Part shown: positions 15,600 to 24,383 of the stretch, piece by piece | Position numbering within the stretch: the stretch's first letter is position 1 | How the letters are laid out: each line of letters starts with the position of its first letter | From: Amycolatopsis pittospori | Lineage (GTDB): Bacteria; Actinomycetota; Actinomycetes; Mycobacteriales; Pseudonocardiaceae | Direction: 5' to 3' | DNA length: 64,000 nt | Assembly: GCF_013870525.1 (NCBI RefSeq) | Contig: NZ_JACBXD010000035.1 | Location: 1-64,000, forward strand | The notes under the pieces: model-generated | Databases searched by the model: none | Told to the model about the DNA's origin: nothing | The model's input: the letters and a program-made list of their open reading frames with translations, nothing else | Program-made: the position numbers and the translations under genes

Positions 15600-16778
15600 C
15601 TAATCGGTGTAGGTCAGATTCTTGCCGCTGGCCCCGTCGAACAGCTTGATCTTGTCGGCGTCGAACCAGAGTTCTACGTTCTGGTTCTCCGCGGCCGAGG
15701 ACGACGCGGAGAGCCGGGCCACGATCTGTGACTCGGAGCCCGGGACGTCCGAGGATCCGCTGTCCGCGGCGAGATCCGCGAGGTCGGACGACGACGCGGC
15801 CTCCCCCTCGACGGAGAAGTGCGCGAACTTCTCCGATCCCATCGATTCGAGGACGTCCACGTGGGCGGTGAACGTCGCGCCCTGACGAGCGGAGGCGTCC
15901 ACCAGTGCGGCGTCTTCGAAATGCTCCGGCCGGATGCCGACGATGACCTCACGCGGCGCGTCTGCGGCCTCGACCAGTTGCCGGACGCGGTCGGTGAGCG
16001 GGATCTCGCCGAGCGCGCTGCGCGCGACGCCGTTCTCCAGCGTCGCCGCCACGAAGTTCATCGACGGGCTGCCGATGAAGCCGGCCACGAACAGGTTCGC
16101 CGGGTTGTCGTAGAGGAACTGCGGCGACCCGATCTGCTGCACGAAGCCCCCGCGCAGCACGACGACCCGGTCGCCGAGGGTCATCGCCTCGGTCTGGTCG
16201 TGCGTGACGTAGAGCGTCGTGGTGCCGAGCTGTTTCTGGATCTTCGAGACCGACGTCCGCATCTGGCCGCGGAGCTTCGCGTCCAAGTTGGACAGTGGCT
16301 CGTCCATCAGGAACGCCTTGGGGTTACGGACGATCGCACGTCCCATCGCGACACGCTGCCGCTGCCCACCGGAGAGGTTCGCCGGTTTGCGGTCGAGATG
16401 CCCGGTCAGATCCAGGATCTGCGCCGCCTCCTCGACCTTCGCGCGCACGGTGCTGTCGGCGACCTTCGCCAGCCGCAGCGGGAACGCCATGTTCTCCCGC
16501 ACGCTCATATGCGGGTAGAGGGCGTAGGACTGGAACACCATCGCGATGTCGCGGTCCTTGGGCGCCTTTTCGTTGACGCGCTTGCCGTCGATCCGCAGTT
16601 CGCCGGAGGAGATGTCCTCCAGGCCGGCGACCATGTTGAGCGTCGTGGACTTCCCGCAGCCGGACGGGCCGACCAGGATGATGAACTCGCCGTCGGCGAT
16701 GGTGATATCCACTTCGGACACGGCGAGGGCACCGTCGGGGTACTTCTTGGACACCTTCTCGAGCACAATTTCAGCCAT
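15600..16778 (-). CDS. sugC: Trehalose ABC importer ATPase SugC
   Basis: 392 aa, ATG at 16778. Walker A GPSGCGKST, Q-loop VFQSYALYPHMS, signature LSGGQRQR, Walker B AFLMDEPLSNLD and switch His THDQTEAM are all present. The C-terminal third is the TOBE/OB regulatory domain typical of MalK/UgpC ATPases, somewhat longer here owing to a Ser/Ala-rich stretch. The assignment to SugC follows from the lpqY-sugA-sugB-sugC gene order. It energises trehalose uptake, letting the cell recycle trehalose released when mycolates or other acyl-trehaloses are used. It starts 3 bp after sugB. Confidence 0.88.
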   Translation of the reverse strand: MAEIVLEKVSKKYPDGALAVSEVDITIADGEFIILVGPSGCGKSTTLNMVAGLEDISSGELRIDGKRVNEKAPKDRDIAMVFQSYALYPHMSVRENMAFPLRLAKVADSTVRAKVEEAAQILDLTGHLDRKPANLSGGQRQRVAMGRAIVRNPKAFLMDEPLSNLDAKLRGQMRTSVSKIQKQLGTTTLYVTHDQTEAMTLGDRVVVLRGGFVQQIGSPQFLYDNPANLFVAGFIGSPSMNFVAATLENGVARSALGEIPLTDRVRQLVEAADAPREVIVGIRPEHFEDAALVDASARQGATFTAHVDVLESMGSEKFAHFSVEGEAASSSDLADLAADSGSSDVPGSESQIVARLSASSSAAENQNVELWFDADKIKLFDGASGKNLTYTD

Positions 16779-16781
16779 GGG

Positions 16782-17624
16782 TCAGCCCTTCACCGCACCA
16801 GACGTCAGCCCCGCCACAATGCGACGCTGGAAGAACAACACGAACAGGATGATCGGGACGGTGATCACCACGGCGGCCGCGGAGATCGTCCCGGTGGGGT
16901 CTTCGAACTGCGAGGACCCGGTGAAGAACGACAACGCCGCCGGGACCGTGCGCGAGGCTTCGGTCGAGGTCAGCGAGATCGCGAACAGGAAGTCGTTCCA
17001 GCAGAAGATGAACACCAGGATCGCGGTGGTGAACACCCCCGGTGCCGCCAGTGGCGCGATCACCTTCCGGAACGCCTGCGCCGGTGTCGCACCGTCCATC
17101 TTCGCCGCCTTTTCCAGCTCCCACGGGATTTCCCGGAAGAACGCGGAAAGCGTGTAGATCGACAGCGGCAGCGCGAACGTGATGTACGGCAGGATCAACC
17201 CGGGCCAGGTGTCGAACAGTCCCAGCTCACGTTCGATGTTGAACAGGGGCGTCACCAGCGACACCTGCGGGAACATCGCGATCAGCAGGGACATCCCGAC
17301 CAGCAGCTGCTTGCCGGGGAAGTCCAGCCGCGCGATCGCGTACGCCGCCATCGTGCCGAGCACGACCGCGATCACCGTCGCGATGATCGCGATCCCGATC
17401 GAGTTCACCAGCGCGCGGATGAACTCCGTGGTCTCGAAGATGTCGGCGTAGTTCTGCAACGTCCACTCCGACGGGATGAAGTTCCCGTCGTCCAAGGTCT
17501 CCTTGGTCTTGAACGAAAGCGAAACCACCCACAGCACCGGGACCAGCGCGAAGACCAGGACCAGGATGTCGACCAGGCCCCATTTGAGTTTGCGGCCGGA
17601 AGTGACCGCTCCACCCATCACCAT
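16782..17624 (-). CDS. sugB: Trehalose ABC importer permease SugB
   Basis: 280 aa, ATG at 17624, overlapping the sugA stop by 1 nt (TGATG). Six membrane helices. The EAA loop that touches the ATPase is EKAAKMDGATPAQAFRKVI followed by PLAAPG, typical of the MalG family. It forms the transmembrane channel with SugA. The gene lies in a tight operon, so expression should be coupled. Confidence 0.88.
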   Translation of the reverse strand: MVMGGAVTSGRKLKWGLVDILVLVFALVPVLWVVSLSFKTKETLDDGNFIPSEWTLQNYADIFETTEFIRALVNSIGIAIIATVIAVVLGTMAAYAIARLDFPGKQLLVGMSLLIAMFPQVSLVTPLFNIERELGLFDTWPGLILPYITFALPLSIYTLSAFFREIPWELEKAAKMDGATPAQAFRKVIAPLAAPGVFTTAILVFIFCWNDFLFAISLTSTEASRTVPAALSFFTGSSQFEDPTGTISAAAVVITVPIILFVLFFQRRIVAGLTSGAVKG

Positions 17625-18574
17625 CAGCGCTTACCCCCATTGTCACTACCCGGTGCGGCCGTGCCGAACACCTTGATGAAGAGGAACGCGATGATCGCCA
17701 CCGTGATGAAGATCAGCACGGCCATCGTCGACCCGATACCGAGGTTCAATCCCTTGACCAGGTTGTTGTAGGTCTGCATCGACACCGATGACGTATCCTG
17801 TGCTCCGTTGGTGAGCACGAAGATGTTGTCGAAGATGCGGAACGCGTCCAGGGTGCGGAACAGCAACGCGACCAGGATCGCCGGCTTCATCACCGGCAGC
17901 ATCACCTTGGTGAACCGCTGCCACGCGGTCGCTCCGTCCATCGCCGCGGCCTTCAGCAGATCGTCCGGCACCAGTGCCAGACCGGCCATCAGCAGCAGCG
18001 CCATGAACGGCGTCGTCTTCCACACCTCGGCGAGCACGATGATCCCCATCGACGGCCAGTACTCGGTCAGCGGCGCGGTGTCGGGGAAGAACAGGTTGGC
18101 CAGATATCCCGTGTCCGGCGTCCAGGCGTAGTACCAGGAGAACGCCGCGACCACCGTCACGATGCCGTACGGGATCAGGGCGACCGTCCGCACGAGTCCC
18201 CGGCCGACCAGCGTCCGGTGCATGATCAGCGCCAGGCCCATCCCGAGGACGAACTCGATCACCACCGAAACGATGGTCAACCCCATCGTCGTCCCGAACG
18301 CCGTCCACCAGTAACCGTTGGACAGCACCGCGATGTAGTTGTCGAGCCCGACGAACTCCTGCTGCGCGGGGAACCGGAGGTCGTAGCGCTGCAGCGAAAG
18401 CCAGATCGAGTAGATGATCGGATACCCGGTCACCGCGATCATCACGAACGCCGCCGGAGCGCACAACCACAGCCCGAGCCTGCGCTCGGCCTTCTTTCCT
18501 TCACTGAGAACGGGTTTGGCTTTCTTGCCCGCCCCGCTCTTCGTCGCCGAAGCGGCGGTTTCCTGCACGGTCAC
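17624..18574 (-). CDS. sugA: Trehalose ABC importer permease SugA
   Basis: 316 aa, GTG at 18574 (GTGACCGTGCAGG), overlapping the lpqY stop by 4 nt. A basic N-terminal tail of about 35 residues (KSGAGKKAKPVLSEGKKAERR) precedes six membrane helices. The EAA loop reads LKAAAMDGATAWQRFTKVM followed by LPVMKP, typical of MalF-type permeases. It works with SugB as the channel for trehalose. Confidence 0.88.
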   Translation of the reverse strand: MTVQETAASATKSGAGKKAKPVLSEGKKAERRLGLWLCAPAAFVMIAVTGYPIIYSIWLSLQRYDLRFPAQQEFVGLDNYIAVLSNGYWWTAFGTTMGLTIVSVVIEFVLGMGLALIMHRTLVGRGLVRTVALIPYGIVTVVAAFSWYYAWTPDTGYLANLFFPDTAPLTEYWPSMGIIVLAEVWKTTPFMALLLMAGLALVPDDLLKAAAMDGATAWQRFTKVMLPVMKPAILVALLFRTLDAFRIFDNIFVLTNGAQDTSSVSMQTYNNLVKGLNLGIGSTMAVLIFITVAIIAFLFIKVFGTAAPGSDNGGKR

Positions 18575-19893
18575 GGGATCACTCCCTTCGACTGGAGCGC
18601 GTCGGCGAGCTGCTCCCGCAGCTTCTCCGCCGTCTTCTGCGGATCGATTTCAGAAGGCGGGGAAAGCACCTTCGACAACACCGTCGAAGCGTTCTGGTAC
18701 GCCGGGGTCAGCGGGCGCACCGCAGCGTCCTTGAGCGCGTCCAGAATCGTTTCCCGCATCGGGTACTTCGTGTCCATGCTCGGGTTGTCGTCGCTCTGCG
18801 GTGCCGTCGCGTCGAGCGGCAGCGTGTCCGTGTAAAGCGATTCGAGCGTCGGCGGGACACCGTCCTTGAGCGCGGAGAACTTCTGGTTCTTCGCGCTGCG
18901 CAGGCACAGCGCGGCCTCGAAGGCCTCCGGCTTGTGCTTCGAAGTCGAGCTCACCGCCATGTTGTAGCCACCGATGGTGGTCTTGGCGGGCTTGCCCGCT
19001 TCGAACTCCGGATAGGTGGTCCACTTGAAATGCTGCAGTTCGTCCTTCTTCTCCTTGGCGTAGGAGGCGTAGACGAACGGCCAGTTCAATTCGAAGGCGG
19101 CGTTCCCGCGCTGGAAGGACTGGCGGACCTCGTCCTCCTTCGAGTTGGTCAGCGACGGGTCGGTGATGCCGGCCGAGGTGACCTTCTTGAGCATCTCCAG
19201 CGCCTTGACCGCGCCCGCGTCCATCACCACGGATTTGCCGTCGTCGGAGAGGATCTTGCCGCCCGCCGATTCGACGAGGGTGTTGTAGATGACGACGAGG
19301 CCTTCGTACTGCGCGCCGGTGAACACGACGTTCGCCGGTTTGCCCTGCGCCTTGAGTGCCTGCGCCTGCTGGATCATCTCGTCCCAGGTCTTCGGCGGCG
19401 TCGGGGTCAGCCTGTCGTCGTACCAGAGCAGCTGGACGTTGGTGTTCTTGGTCGCCGCGTAGAGCTTTCCGTTCCACGTGGCGGTTTCGAGCGGCCCAGG
19501 CAGAACTCCTTCGGTGGCCTCGGTCTTCGCCTGGCCCGTCCATTCCTCGGCCCAGCCCGCCTCGGCGAACTCGGAAACCCAGGTGACGTCCAGCCCCAGT
19601 ACGTCGAGTGAATCATCTCCGGCCGCCAGACGGCGCACCATCTGTTCGCGCTGGCCGTCCGCTCCCCGGGGGAGCTTGTTGTAAACCACCTCGTAGCGGC
19701 CGCCCGCGGCCTTGGTGCAATCGTCCACAACGGACTGGAAATTGTCCTCGGGCGCGTAATACACATTGATCTTCAATCCGGAACCGGATCCGCAGCCGGC
19801 CAGCAGGCCGGCCGTCAGCGCTGTCGCGCCGAGTAGCGCGGCGGCGCGGCCCGGCGAGCGGCCGCTCCGGCTCGCGCTCATCCTCTTCCCCAT
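18571..19893 (-). CDS. lpqY: Trehalose-binding lipoprotein LpqY
   Basis: 440 aa from ATG 19893 (GAGGAGG 6-7 nt upstream). The signal peptide ends in the lipobox GLLAGCG. The mature part matches the LpqY pattern closely: LPRGADGQREQMVRRLAAGD, DVLGLDVTWVSEFAEAGWA, TNVQLLWY, ANVVFTGAQYEGLVV, ELNWPFV, and the C-terminal EIDPQKTAEKL. LpqY is the substrate-binding protein of the trehalose-recycling importer known from mycobacteria. First gene of the lpqY-sugABC operon. A general stress protein gene lies upstream, as Rv1234 does. Confidence 0.9.
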   Translation of the reverse strand: MGKRMSASRSGRSPGRAAALLGATALTAGLLAGCGSGSGLKINVYYAPEDNFQSVVDDCTKAAGGRYEVVYNKLPRGADGQREQMVRRLAAGDDSLDVLGLDVTWVSEFAEAGWAEEWTGQAKTEATEGVLPGPLETATWNGKLYAATKNTNVQLLWYDDRLTPTPPKTWDEMIQQAQALKAQGKPANVVFTGAQYEGLVVIYNTLVESAGGKILSDDGKSVVMDAGAVKALEMLKKVTSAGITDPSLTNSKEDEVRQSFQRGNAAFELNWPFVYASYAKEKKDELQHFKWTTYPEFEAGKPAKTTIGGYNMAVSSTSKHKPEAFEAALCLRSAKNQKFSALKDGVPPTLESLYTDTLPLDATAPQSDDNPSMDTKYPMRETILDALKDAAVRPLTPAYQNASTVLSKVLSPPSEIDPQKTAEKLREQLADALQSKGVIP

Positions 19894-20040
19894 GAGGGCC
19901 TCCTCACCCGCGCGCACGCCCGGGATGTGGCGGCGCTAGGACGCGTTGAAGAAGCCGCGCGCCAGCACCCCGACGTGCTAGTGCTCGGGCGGACACGATG
20001 GAGTACGCGTCCGCCCGACTGGTGTTGTGCAACCTATTCC

Positions 20041-20055
20041 GGGCGATCATCGCCC
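20041..20055. promoter_or_regulatory. 15-nt perfect palindrome upstream of lpqY
   Basis: GGGCGATCATCGCCC lies about 150 bp before the lpqY start in the 259-bp gap that should hold the operon promoter. It may be an operator or simply a hairpin; no regulator gene is adjacent. Confidence 0.35.
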
Positions 20056-20152
20056 GCAAGCAGTATCGGTAACGATTCAGCGGATCGCACGGCGAATAGG
20101 GGTACCCGTACCACCGAATGTCACTGGTCCGGTCCCCCTGGGCCTCTCGTCG

Positions 20153-20671
20153 TCACCGATCGGGGCGGTGCGGACGCAGTGCGAGCTGCGCGAGAAGCTC
20201 GCGGGCCTGCTCGGCCGAACGCGGCTGGCACAGGACGTCGTAGCGGCCGGCGACCAGCTGGCTCGCGGACGAGAAGTCGCGCCGGGACATGCTGTAGCTG
20301 ATGGCCGCGAAGACCGTCCACGCCAGAACGCCGAGCACGAGCCCGCCGATCAGGGGCTGCCACGCGAAGCCCTGGTTGTTGAACATCCCCAGCAGCAGGC
20401 CGATGATCAGGCCGAACCACGCTCCCGTGACGGCACCGGTACCCAGCACGCGGCCCCAGCTCAGCCTGCCGACGACGCGTTCCACGAGCATCAGGTCGAC
20501 GCCGACGATCGTCACGTCGGCGACCCCGAACTCCTTCTCCGCGAGGAAACCGACGGCCTGCTGTGCCTCGCCGTAGGTCGCGTAGGAGCCGATCGGCCAG
20601 CCTGAAGGCGGTGTCGGCAGCCTGGGCAGTCCGCCCGCCGCGCGTCCGCCTCCGCCAAAGGGAGCACTCAC
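20153..20671 (-). CDS. General stress (YflT-like) membrane protein
   Basis: 172 aa, GTG at 20671. The N-terminal half has the YflT/general-stress-protein domain: IGSYATYGEAQQAVGFLAEKEF and VTIVGVDLMLVERVVGRL. Two membrane helices follow (TGAVTGAWFGLIIGLLLGMF and IGGLVLGVLAWTVFAAISYSM). The C-terminus folds back to the start of the pattern (QLVAGRYDVLCQPRSAEQARELL). A protein of this type (Rv1234) precedes lpqY in M. tuberculosis. Its role in stress is inferred from the family name only. Confidence 0.8.
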   Translation of the reverse strand: MSAPFGGGGRAAGGLPRLPTPPSGWPIGSYATYGEAQQAVGFLAEKEFGVADVTIVGVDLMLVERVVGRLSWGRVLGTGAVTGAWFGLIIGLLLGMFNNQGFAWQPLIGGLVLGVLAWTVFAAISYSMSRRDFSSASQLVAGRYDVLCQPRSAEQARELLAQLALRPHRPDR

Positions 20672-20736
20672 GTAATCACCTCTCGCCCGTCCCGGTCCAT
20701 CTTCTCAAGGACGGGCGAAAGGCGCGAACGTGAGCG

Positions 20737-21933
20737 TCAGGAGCGGGACTTGTACTCGCGGAGAAGACCCCGGCTGATGATGGTCTTCTGGATCTCGCTG
20801 GTGCCCTCGCCGATGAGCAGGAACGGCGCCTCGCGCATCAGGCGCTCGATCTCGTACTCCTTCGAGTAGCCGTAGCCGCCGTGGATGCGGAAGGAGTCCT
20901 GGGTGACCTCGGCGCAGTATTCGCTCGCGATCAGCTTCGCCATCCCGGCCTCGACGTCGTTGCGCTCGCCGGAGTCCTTGAGCCGGGCGGCGTTGACCAT
21001 CATCAGGTGCGCGGCCTCGACCTTGGTGGCCATCTCGGCGAGTTTGAACGCCACCGCCTGGTGTTCGGCGATCGCCTTGCCGAAGGTCTTGCGCTGCTGG
21101 GCGTAGTCCACCGCCAGTTCGAACGCGCGGATCGCGATCCCGCACGCCCGCGCGGCGACGTTCACGCGGCCGACCTCGACACCGTCCATCATGTACGCGA
21201 AGCCCTTGCCCGGGGCCTCGCCGAGGACCATGTCCGCGCCGATCTTGTAGCCGTCGAAAACGGCTTCGGTGGTGTCGACGCCCTTGTACCCCATTTTGTC
21301 GATCTTGCCGGGGATGGTGAGCCCGGGCGCGACCTCGCCGAAGCCCTCGGGCTTCTCGACCAGGAACGTGGTCAGGTTCTGGTGGGCCTTCTCGGCGCCC
21401 TCGTCGGTCTTGACGAGCAGGGCGATCAGGTTGGAACTGCCGCCGTTGGTCAGCCACATCTTCGAACCGTCGATGACGTAACCGTCGTCGGTCTTACGAG
21501 CGCGGGTCTTGATCGCGGCGACGTCGGAACCGAGGTCCGGCTCGGACATCGAGAACGAGCCGCGGACCTCGCCGGTCGCCATCCGCGGCAGGAAGTGCTG
21601 CTTCTGCTCCGGCGTCCCGTGGCGGGAGATCATGTGCGCCACGATGAAATGCGTGTTGATCACACCCGAGACGCTCATCCAGCCGCGTGCGATCTCTTCG
21701 ACCACGAGCGCGTAGGTCAGCAGCGATTCGCCGAGGCCGCCGTACTCCTCCGGGATGGTGAGGCCGAACAGCCCCATCTCCTTCATCCCCTCGACGATGT
21801 CGGTGGGGTAGGTGTCGGAGTGCTCGAGTTCCTGCGCGCGGGGGATGACCTCCTTGTCCACGAACTGGCGGACCGTGGCCAGGATTTCGGATTGGACTTC
21901 GGTCAAGCCGGCCGTCTGGGCGAGGCGAGCCAT
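20737..21933 (-). CDS. Acyl-CoA dehydrogenase
   Basis: 398 aa, ATG at 21933, standard family length. Features in order: helical N-domain (GLFGLTIPEEYGGLG), FAD/substrate loop FSMSEPDLGSD, beta-domain WLTNGGSSNLIALLV, and a C-terminal helical domain with QQRKTFGKAIAEHQAV. The terminal IGEGTSEIQ carries the glutamate that serves as the catalytic base in most members, next to the FAD contact. It oxidises acyl-CoA to trans-2-enoyl-CoA and passes electrons to ETF. Chain-length specificity cannot be told. No operon partner is visible. Confidence 0.92.
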   Translation of the reverse strand: MARLAQTAGLTEVQSEILATVRQFVDKEVIPRAQELEHSDTYPTDIVEGMKEMGLFGLTIPEEYGGLGESLLTYALVVEEIARGWMSVSGVINTHFIVAHMISRHGTPEQKQHFLPRMATGEVRGSFSMSEPDLGSDVAAIKTRARKTDDGYVIDGSKMWLTNGGSSNLIALLVKTDEGAEKAHQNLTTFLVEKPEGFGEVAPGLTIPGKIDKMGYKGVDTTEAVFDGYKIGADMVLGEAPGKGFAYMMDGVEVGRVNVAARACGIAIRAFELAVDYAQQRKTFGKAIAEHQAVAFKLAEMATKVEAAHLMMVNAARLKDSGERNDVEAGMAKLIASEYCAEVTQDSFRIHGGYGYSKEYEIERLMREAPFLLIGEGTSEIQKTIISRGLLREYKSRS

Positions 21934-22131
21934 CGCTGCTCCCTATGTGTCGCTGTGTCGCGCGCACCGGGCACCCGGCGCTGGGTTACCGGTGAGTATG
22001 ACGCGAACGCAGGGACCTCGCTATGAGCGCAGTCACGCGTACGCCATCCGTGACCCCGTCCGGCTGAACGCCGCCGCGAAACGCGGGGGTTTCCGGTAGC
22101 GATACCGTCCTCGTCCGACGAGGGGACCCGC

Positions 22132-22509
22132 ATGACGAATCCGCACGACCCGTACGGACAGCAGCAGCCGTCCGGGCACTTCGAGCAGCCGTACGGTCTC
22201 CAGCCGTATCAGCCGCCGCCGGTCTACATCCCCCAGCCGTACGCCTACGTGCGCCCGCCGGACCAGGGCATGGCGGTGGCGTCGCTGGTGTGCTCGCTGA
22301 TCGGCCTGGTCATGTGCTTTCCCGCGATCCTCGGGATCGTCTTCGGCCACATCGCGCTCTCGAAGGCCAAACGCGGTGAAGCGGGTGGCCAGGGCATGGC
22401 GCAGGCGGGAATGATCATCGGTTATGTCATCACCGCGCTGTGGCTGATCCCGCTCATCCTGTGGTTCGTGTTCGTGGTGCTGGCGATCGGTGCCGCGGGC
22501 GTCGCGTGA
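22132..22509 (+). CDS. DUF4190 membrane protein (short paralogue)
   Basis: 125 aa, ATG at 22132. The N-terminal 45 residues are Pro/Tyr/Gln-rich (YGQQQPSGHFEQPYG, QPYAYVRPP). The DUF4190 unit follows: GMAVASLVCSLIGL, GIVFGHIALSKAKRGEAGGQGMA and GMIIGYVITALWLIPL, with two or three membrane segments. A small hairpin (CCTCGT, CCG, ACGAGG) precedes the ribosome site. The next gene is a longer paralogue. Function unknown. Confidence 0.8.
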   Translation: MTNPHDPYGQQQPSGHFEQPYGLQPYQPPPVYIPQPYAYVRPPDQGMAVASLVCSLIGLVMCFPAILGIVFGHIALSKAKRGEAGGQGMAQAGMIIGYVITALWLIPLILWFVFVVLAIGAAGVA

Positions 22510-22557
22510 CCCGTTCCCGGATACGGTGGTGTCCCGCACGAACCAGGGGGCAACCGG

Positions 22558-23271
22558 ATGAGCAGTTCCGACTCGCAGGACACACCGTCGACGTCGTCCT
22601 ACTCCGACTCGAACACCTTCTCGGACCCGACGTCGGCGTCTTCGCCCTCGTCCGAAACGGTGTCGAGCCCGTCTCCGGTGGAACCGCAGCAGTTCCAGCC
22701 TCCTGCCCCGTTCGAACCGCCCGCGCCTTTCGAGCCTCCGGCGCCGTTCGATCCGAAGGCCGCCGAGGACGCTCCTGCTCCTGGTGAACCTGGTCCTTTC
22801 GCCGAGCCGGGTCCCGCTGTCGAGCCGGGTCCCGCTTCGGGCGAGCCGCCGTTCGCGCAGGCCATCGACCCGCTGACCGCCGAGCCCGTCCCTTCGCCCA
22901 GCCCCGGCTTCGCGGCTCCGGACGCTTCGTCACCTTCGTCGGTGTACACGCCCCAGCCGATCGCCTACCCGATGCAGCCCTACGGCCAGCCGTACAACCC
23001 GTACGCGCCCGCTGCGGCGCGGCGCCCTCCGCAGGACAACGGGATGGCGATCGCCGGATTGGTGTGCTCGATCGTCGGGATCTGCTCCTGCGTGACCGTG
23101 ATCGTCGGGCTGATCCTCGGGCACATCGGCCTGGCCAAGGCGAACCGCGGCGAGGCGGGCGGCCGCGGCATGGCGCTCGCGGCGGTGATCATCGGCTACG
23201 TCGTGCTCGCGCTGTACACCGGTTTCTTCGGCACGCTGATCGTGCTGGGCGTCAACGGCGAACTCGACTAG
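22558..23271 (+). CDS. DUF4190 membrane protein with long disordered N-terminus
   Basis: 237 aa, ATG at 22558, 48 bp after its paralogue. Residues 1-155 are low-complexity Ser/Pro/Glu/Ala-rich with short tandem units (PFEPPAPFEPPAPF, EPGPAVEPGPA). The DUF4190 module follows at about 160-235: GMAIAGLVCSIVGICSC, LILGHIGLAKANRGEAGGRG and MALAAVIIGYVVLALYTGFF. The pair probably arose by duplication, the second having gained an extended cytoplasmic or surface arm. Function unknown. Confidence 0.8.
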   Translation: MSSSDSQDTPSTSSYSDSNTFSDPTSASSPSSETVSSPSPVEPQQFQPPAPFEPPAPFEPPAPFDPKAAEDAPAPGEPGPFAEPGPAVEPGPASGEPPFAQAIDPLTAEPVPSPSPGFAAPDASSPSSVYTPQPIAYPMQPYGQPYNPYAPAAARRPPQDNGMAIAGLVCSIVGICSCVTVIVGLILGHIGLAKANRGEAGGRGMALAAVIIGYVVLALYTGFFGTLIVLGVNGELD

Positions 23272-23283
23272 CACCGCCGGGGG

Positions 23284-23300
23284 AGCAAGGGACCTTTGCT
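23284..23300 (-). repeat. 17-nt imperfect palindrome, copy 3
   Basis: AGCAAGGGACCTTTGCT, 12 bp after the DUF4190 stop. On the opposite strand it is followed by CCCCCGGCGG, like copies 1, 6 and 9. It forms a composite with the palindrome at 23358 and copy 4. Confidence 0.9.
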
Positions 23301-23357
23301 CTCCTGACCGCCGCTGACCTGCCGTCTTGTCCGTGGCCGCTGACGACAGGACCCCGA

Positions 23358-23400
23358 CTGTGTGGATTTCGGGACGTCTGACGTCCCAAAATCCACACAG
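23358..23400. repeat. Palindrome between two 17-mers (TGTGGATTTNGGGACGT type)
   Basis: 20-nt arms with one mismatch and a very short loop. The core GGATTT-n-GGACG recurs in the palindrome at 63263. Flanked by 17-mer copies 3 and 4 in the same orientation. Confidence 0.85.
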
Positions 23401-23424
23401 TCCCTCGCCTACCTGCGGAAAGAG

Positions 23425-23441
23425 AGCAAGGGACCTTTGCT
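23425..23441 (-). repeat. 17-nt imperfect palindrome, copy 4
   Basis: AGCAAGGGACCTTTGCT, followed by ATCAC and preceded by CTACCTGCGGAAAGAG. That flank is the same as in copies 10 and 11. It ends 6 bp before the SPFH gene's stop. Confidence 0.9.
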
Positions 23442-23447
23442 ATCACT

Positions 23448-24293
23448 TCAGGGGCGCAGGTCCGCGTCATCCGGTTCCCGCGGCGCCGGCGCCACCTGAC
23501 CGTTCGCTTCCGAAGCAGCTTCAGCAGGAGCCGGAGCGGCCTTCGGCGTGTTCGCGTCGAGGAAGCGCAGCAGTTCCACCGGGAACGGCAGGACGAGCGT
23601 CGAGTTCTTCTCCGCCGAAACCTGCACGACGGTCTCCAGCAGCCGCAACTGCATCGCCGCCGGGGTGTCGGCCATGGTCGCGGCCGCCTGCGAAAGCTTG
23701 TACGACGCCTGCAGTTCACCGTCGGCCGAGATGACCCGAGCGCGCCGCTCGCGTTCGGCTTCGGCCTGGCGTGACATCGAGCGCTTCATCGACTCGGGCA
23801 GCGCGACGTCCTTGATCTCGACCCGGTCGATGTGGATGCCCCAGTCCAGCGCCGGGTTGTCGATCATCAGCTCCAGGCCCTCGTTGAGCCGTTCGCGGTT
23901 GGACAGCAGGTCGTCCAGCTCGCTCTTGCCGATGATGGACCGCGGCGACGTCTGCGCGACCTGGCCGACGGCCGAGCGGTAGTCCTGCACGTTCACCGCG
24001 GCCAGGACCGGGTCGATCACCTTGAAGTACACGACCGCGTCCACCCGCACGCTGACGTTGTCCCGCGTGATGCCGTCCTGCGCCGGGATCGGCATCGTGA
24101 TGATCTGCATGTTGACCTTCTGCAGCCTGTCCGCGAAGGGCACCAGCAGCGCGAGCCCCGGCTCCCGGATGTTCGCGCGTACCCGCCCGAACCGGAAGAC
24201 CAGGCCTCGTTCGTACTGTTTCACCACGCGCAGACTGGCCGCGAGCCAAGCGCCGCCCGCGACGGCGACGATACCGAGAATCTCCACCACCAT
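23448..24293 (-). CDS. SPFH/prohibitin-domain protein (slipin type)
   Basis: 281 aa from ATG 24293 (GGGAG 6 nt upstream); the open frame extends 11 codons further. One N-terminal membrane helix (VVEILGIVAVAGGAWLAASL), then an SPFH domain with the slipin pattern: VVKQYERGLVFRFGRV, EPGLALLVPF, ITRDNVSVRVDAVVYFKV and GKSELDDLLSNRERLN. A coiled helical region follows (RQAEAERERRARVISADGE). The Pro/Ala-rich tail is probably disordered. Slipins form membrane microdomain scaffolds; a membrane protease partner is often adjacent, but none is seen here. Confidence 0.88.
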   Translation of the reverse strand: MVVEILGIVAVAGGAWLAASLRVVKQYERGLVFRFGRVRANIREPGLALLVPFADRLQKVNMQIITMPIPAQDGITRDNVSVRVDAVVYFKVIDPVLAAVNVQDYRSAVGQVAQTSPRSIIGKSELDDLLSNRERLNEGLELMIDNPALDWGIHIDRVEIKDVALPESMKRSMSRQAEAERERRARVISADGELQASYKLSQAAATMADTPAAMQLRLLETVVQVSAEKNSTLVLPFPVELLRFLDANTPKAAPAPAEAASEANGQVAPAPREPDDADLRP

Positions 24294-24383
24294 GACTGCT
24301 CCCGGGGTTGTGTTCTCCCTGCTCACGGTACGCCCGGTGGGTCACGAGGGAAACACGGTGGACAGGGCTGCCAAGGTGGGATC

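Noticed and set aside
15819..17771. A 650-codon plus-strand frame across sugB/sugC
   Set aside because: Antisense shadow of the ABC genes, Arg/His-rich, no domain.
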